Assembly (NCBI GenBank): GCA_003497555.1
Contig: DNNS01000713.1
Span: 1 to 8,582 of the forward strand
DNA from: Spirochaetia bacterium
GTDB taxonomy: Bacteria; Spirochaetota; UBA12135
Reading direction: 5' to 3'
DNA length: 8,582 nucleotides
The notes beneath the pieces were generated by a model. The model searched no databases and had not been told where the DNA came from. It saw nothing but the letters and a program-made list of their open reading frames with translations. Numbering within the stretch: position 1 is the stretch's first letter; each line of letters opens with the position of its first letter. The translations under genes and the position numbers were made by a program. Positions 6,255 through 8,582 of the stretch are shown here, one piece after another.

Positions 6255-7420
6255 GAAATTTTTCCTGCTTCTTTTATGCATGCGCAGACCCTTTCAACTT
6301 CTTTTTCTGAAAGATTACTGCTGCAGGGAAGGTTGACAATTGCTTTCTGCAGAACCGGCGCTTTTTCTATCATATAGGACTGCGCTTCCAGATACGGTTT
6401 CTGCAGATGGTTAAGCCTCCAGATGGGCCGCGACTCGATTTGCCGTTCCTGCAGAAAACGCACCAGTTCCATGGCGTCCATGCCGAAGCTTTTTTCAAGT
6501 TTCAGGGCATAAAACCAGTAATTTACGGATGCGTTAGAGTTAACCGGGCATAATGTACAGCCGGGAATTTCCGAGAGCAGTTTTTGATACAACAGATAAT
6601 TATTTTTTTTATGGAGGATGAATTCATCAAGCTGTTCAAGCTGGGCAGCGCCGAGGGCTGCGGCCAGATTGGTAAGCCGGAAATTATAACCAGCTTCATG
6701 ATGAATATATTCCGGCCCCGGCTCTTTAGCCTGGGTGGTCAGATATTTCAGACGTTCGGCCAGCTTTTTATCATCTGTTAAAATCATACCTCCGCCACCG
6801 GCAGTAATTATTTTATTTCCGTTAAACGACAATACCCCCGCCTTTCCTATGCAGCCCGGGCTTTTTCCGGCAAATTTACCCTGCGTATAGCGCGTACCAA
6901 GGCTTTCCGTAGCGTCTTCAAGAATTAAAATATTTTTTCCCGCGCACAGATCGGTTAATGTTTCCAGATCACAGGCATTACCGAAAACATGCACCGGTAT
7001 CACGGCTTTGACGGGCTTTCCGGTATTACGGTTGAAACAGCGGTTATTTCTCATTTCGGTTTCTTCATTAAAAAAGGAAGATAATTTTTTCATATCCATA
7101 CAGAAAAGATCATCGCAGTCCATAAATACCGGAGCTGCGCCTGTATAATGAACTGCATTTACCGGAGCAATAAAAGTAAGAGCCGGAACAATCACTTCAT
7201 CGCCCGGGCCGATACCCATTTCTTTTAATGCTATAAAAAGGGCGCAGGTACCGTTTACCGCTGCCACAGCATATCCGGCCCCGGTATATTTTGCCGTATC
7301 AATTTCAAAACGCTCGACAAATTTTCCTGCTGAAGATATCCAGCCGGTTTTTATGCATTCAGTTACGTATTCAAGTTCTTTGCCGTTTAAATTGGGAACA
7401 GATAAAGGAATAGAATTCAT
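6251..7420 (-). CDS. LegC-family PLP-dependent sugar aminotransferase (DegT/DnrJ/EryC1)
   Basis: This is a 389-residue fold-type I aminotransferase, full length for the family. It shows the N-terminal VPNLNGKELEYV and TGWISSAGKFVERFE, then VNGTCALFIAL, then GDEVIVPALTFIAPVNAV. The PLP-binding acid is in ILEDATESLGT (D169) and the Schiff-base lysine in SFNGNKIITAGGGGM (K203), followed by AGYNFRLTNLAAALGAAQLEQL. The segment NRNTGKPVKAVIPVHVFGNACDLE is characteristic, as I recall it, of LegC-type enzymes, which transfer an amino group from glutamate to C4 of a 4-keto-6-deoxy-HexNAc nucleotide sugar. A DegT-family enzyme for another NDP-keto-sugar cannot be excluded. AGGA at 7427-7430 precedes the ATG by six bases. 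The gene sits between the glycosyltransferase-like gene (59 bases upstream) and the nucleotidyltransferase (ATGA overlap). Confidence 0.9.
   Translation of the reverse strand: MNSIPLSVPNLNGKELEYVTECIKTGWISSAGKFVERFEIDTAKYTGAGYAVAAVNGTCALFIALKEMGIGPGDEVIVPALTFIAPVNAVHYTGAAPVFMDCDDLFCMDMKKLSSFFNEETEMRNNRCFNRNTGKPVKAVIPVHVFGNACDLETLTDLCAGKNILILEDATESLGTRYTQGKFAGKSPGCIGKAGVLSFNGNKIITAGGGGMILTDDKKLAERLKYLTTQAKEPGPEYIHHEAGYNFRLTNLAAALGAAQLEQLDEFILHKKNNYLLYQKLLSEIPGCTLCPVNSNASVNYWFYALKLEKSFGMDAMELVRFLQERQIESRPIWRLNHLQKPYLEAQSYMIEKAPVLQKAIVNLPCSSNLSEKEVERVCACIKEAGKIS
6263..6266 (-). promoter_or_regulatory. Ribosome binding site deciding the nucleotidyltransferase start
   Basis: AGGA on the minus strand lies eight bases before ATG 6254. 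Together with the ATGA overlap it favours this start over the in-frame ATG at 6281, which would only add a short basic leader (MHKRSRKNF). Confidence 0.6.
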
Positions 7421-7458
7421 ATTATATCCTGCCGGAATTCAGAAGAATAAAAGATACC

Positions 7459-7471
7459 CCGGAAAATCCGG
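7459..7471. other. Small intercistronic hairpin
   Basis: CCGGA and TCCGG flank a three-base loop in the 59-base gap between the glycosyltransferase-like and aminotransferase genes. No T-run follows on the minus strand, so it is not an intrinsic terminator. It could stabilise the processed mRNA end or be incidental. An adjacent 10-base palindrome AATGATCATT (7475-7484) covers the upstream gene's TGA stop. Confidence 0.25.
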
Positions 7472-7479
7472 AATAATGA

Positions 7480-8352
7480 TCATTGATAAACATCAAGAGT
7501 ATGCTCTTTCGGGAAAGCGTCAACCAGACTGTCCGGATCAAGGTTAATAACGGGTTCATTTTTAAATTTTTCCAGATCAGTGAATTTAAAATGATGCGAC
7601 CAGAGCAGCTGGCCTACGGATGACCCCTCGTAACTATGGACCTTCCAGATTAGAGGATTATCAAGATCATAAAAATGTTCGTCACGGTAAAACATTTCAT
7701 TTTTTTTATTAACAAATAAATGCTTGAAATAATTATTGTCGAACCCGCAGATGTATATTTTATCATATCCCAGATGACAGGCCGCGGCAAGAGACTTGTA
7801 GGCGGTCATGGAACTGTATCCCCGTACCCGCGTAAGATCATTAACATTACTGCCCCATAAATATTCGGAATCGTTAAAGCAGATAATATTTTCATGTTTG
7901 ATTTTGGAATAATAACGAATGGGGATCAGCAGCCGTATTTCCGGATATTTTTTTAATTCCGCCAAATCCGCAAGCGCTTCCTGCATGCCGTTTCCGGCAA
8001 GCTGTTCTTTGCTAAGATAACGGTAATCGCCGAAATATGCCGGGTCTGAAATAAGAAAATAATCAGGTGCGGCAATTTTAAAAAAACTGCTGCGCAGATA
8101 AGAATTAATGGCAAAAATATCATAACCCTGTTTTTGCAGTCTGGCGATTTTTTCAGGATTCAGCCTGGCCAGTGACGGTCCGTTGGCAAAAACAAAAGCC
8201 GATTTTCCCCGGGCTGAATTCCGCAGCAGCGCTGTAGTTTTCAGCTGCTTTTGTCCCGGCCATACAAAAAACATATTATACTTTAAACACGCCAGGAGCG
8301 AATGTATACGGTAGCGCAGCAGTGCAGAAATGGATATACCCAGGTATTTCAT
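7480..8352 (-). CDS. DUF115 / GT42-like putative glycosyltransferase
   Basis: This is a 290-residue protein with no clear signal peptide; the first ~30 residues are basic and amphipathic, compatible with membrane association. Residues 51-61 carry FVFANGPSL (N57-L61), the nucleotide-loop motif shared by DUF115/Maf-type motility accessory proteins and by GT42 sialyltransferases such as Cst-I/II. It is followed by IFAINS and DYFLISDP (D103). RGYSSMTAY (from R177) then HLGYDKIYICGFDNNY (193-208) resembles the GT42 'ALGYKEIYLSGIDFY' segment. SHHFKFTDLEKF (H253/H254) could correspond to the catalytic-His region of Cst-II. The likely role is transfer of a nonulosonate or related sugar to a surface acceptor; this rests on remembered motif similarity. 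It is first in the minus-strand operon, under the promoter at 8397-8425. The ATG at 8352 has no good SD; an internal ATG at residue 27 is an alternative. Confidence 0.65.
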   Translation of the reverse strand: MKYLGISISALLRYRIHSLLACLKYNMFFVWPGQKQLKTTALLRNSARGKSAFVFANGPSLARLNPEKIARLQKQGYDIFAINSYLRSSFFKIAAPDYFLISDPAYFGDYRYLSKEQLAGNGMQEALADLAELKKYPEIRLLIPIRYYSKIKHENIICFNDSEYLWGSNVNDLTRVRGYSSMTAYKSLAAACHLGYDKIYICGFDNNYFKHLFVNKKNEMFYRDEHFYDLDNPLIWKVHSYEGSSVGQLLWSHHFKFTDLEKFKNEPVINLDPDSLVDAFPKEHTLDVYQ

Positions 8353-8396
8353 TATTTTTTCAGACTATTCCGGATTGCCCTGCAGCCATTTTCTTG

Positions 8397-8425
8397 ATTC
8401 TACTTTAATGGTATTGAAATGTCAA
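8397..8425 (-). promoter_or_regulatory. Sigma-70 promoter of the sugar-cassette operon
   Basis: On the minus strand TTGACA (8420-8425), a 17-base spacer and TAGAAT (8397-8402) form a near-consensus promoter. Transcription would start near 8390, giving a leader of about 38 bases to the ATG at 8352. It would drive the glycosyltransferase-like, aminotransferase and nucleotidyltransferase genes as one unit. Confidence 0.7.
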
Positions 8426-8582
8426 GGAAAAGGAAAATTTTAAATATCATTTTTTTTGCATTACATGTTCCGGACTTCTATGAATTTTTTTAAACCGGGC
8501 GCGATTTTTTTTCTTGGGTACGCGTATAAATATAATCTGCAGAAAATACTTGACAACATGGCGCATACTCTTTTTTTTACTT
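8426..8582. other. Right-edge intergenic region, possible end of an upstream gene
   Basis: No confident gene lies here. On the minus strand a frame is open from the window edge to TAA at 8461-8463 (39 codons, ending KKFIEVRNM). It could be the C-terminus of an upstream gene in the same direction, but is too short to judge. A weaker promoter-like pair on the minus strand, TTGTCA (8551-8556) and TATATT (8529-8534) with a 16-base spacer, overlaps it. An eight-base palindrome TACGCGTA lies at 8519-8526. Confidence 0.2.

Noticed and set aside
6255..6281. ATG at 6281 as the nucleotidyltransferase start
   Set aside because: It would give a 31-base overlap and a basic nine-residue leader; ATG 6254 has AGGA at eight bases and an ATGA junction.
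5716..6336. 206-codon open frame on the plus strand opposite the nucleotidyltransferase
   Set aside because: It lies opposite a gene with clear CBS and nucleotidyltransferase motifs; its own translation shows no family pattern.
8550..8582. Plus-strand TTGACA (8550-8555) as a promoter
   Set aside because: Only T-runs occur at the -10 distance before the window ends; no acceptable -10 box.

Overview
The window is a gene-dense piece of a bacterial chromosome of moderate GC (I estimate low-to-mid 40s %, not computed). It is rich in A/T homopolymers inside genes and has weak or absent Shine-Dalgarno sites ahead of several starts. The gene content (c-di-GMP phosphodiesterase, RsmE, a membrane-anchored transglutaminase-like protein, a nonulosonate-type sugar cassette) fits a Gram-negative-type bacterium that glycosylates surface structures. 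The phylum cannot be fixed from the sequence alone. No insertion sequence, phage gene, CRISPR array or other mobile element is visible.

Layout. (1) Bases 1-156 are a divergent promoter region: a perfect TTGACA-17-TATAAT promoter fires leftward out of the window, and TTGACA-17-TATTAT fires rightward into a GAF + HD-GYP gene (157-1425). (2) A tRNA-Gln(CUG) gene lies on the minus strand at 1433-1503, eight bases from the HD-GYP stop codon, with its own strong promoter. (3) A tightly packed plus-strand operon covers 1578-5185: a WecD-like tandem-GNAT acetyltransferase, a membrane-anchored transglutaminase-like protein whose catalytic Asp position is Ser, an unrecognised two-helix membrane protein, and rsmE. 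Junctions overlap by 4 nt (ATGA), overlap by 8 nt, or are 2 nt apart. (4) A minus-strand operon covers 8352-5187, driven by TTGACA-17-TAGAAT at 8397-8425: a DUF115/GT42-like putative glycosyltransferase, a LegC-family PLP aminotransferase, and a CBS-CBS-nucleotidyltransferase fusion of the PtmE type. The two operons meet tail to tail with a single base between their stop codons.

How the genes may work together. The LegC-family aminotransferase and the CBS-linked nucleotidyltransferase are the kinds of enzyme found in legionaminic-acid-type (nonulosonate) pathways. The neighbouring NGPSL-containing protein resembles families that move sialic-acid-like sugars. The WecD-like acetyltransferase in the converging operon has the right chemistry to N-acetylate an aminotransferase product, but linking it to the cassette is inference. 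The dehydratase, epimerase/hydrolase, NeuB-type synthase and CMP-transferase are not in the window. If the pathway exists they must lie elsewhere, perhaps past the right edge. The most unusual protein-level items are the transglutaminase-like/two-helix membrane pair and the GT42/DUF115-like protein.
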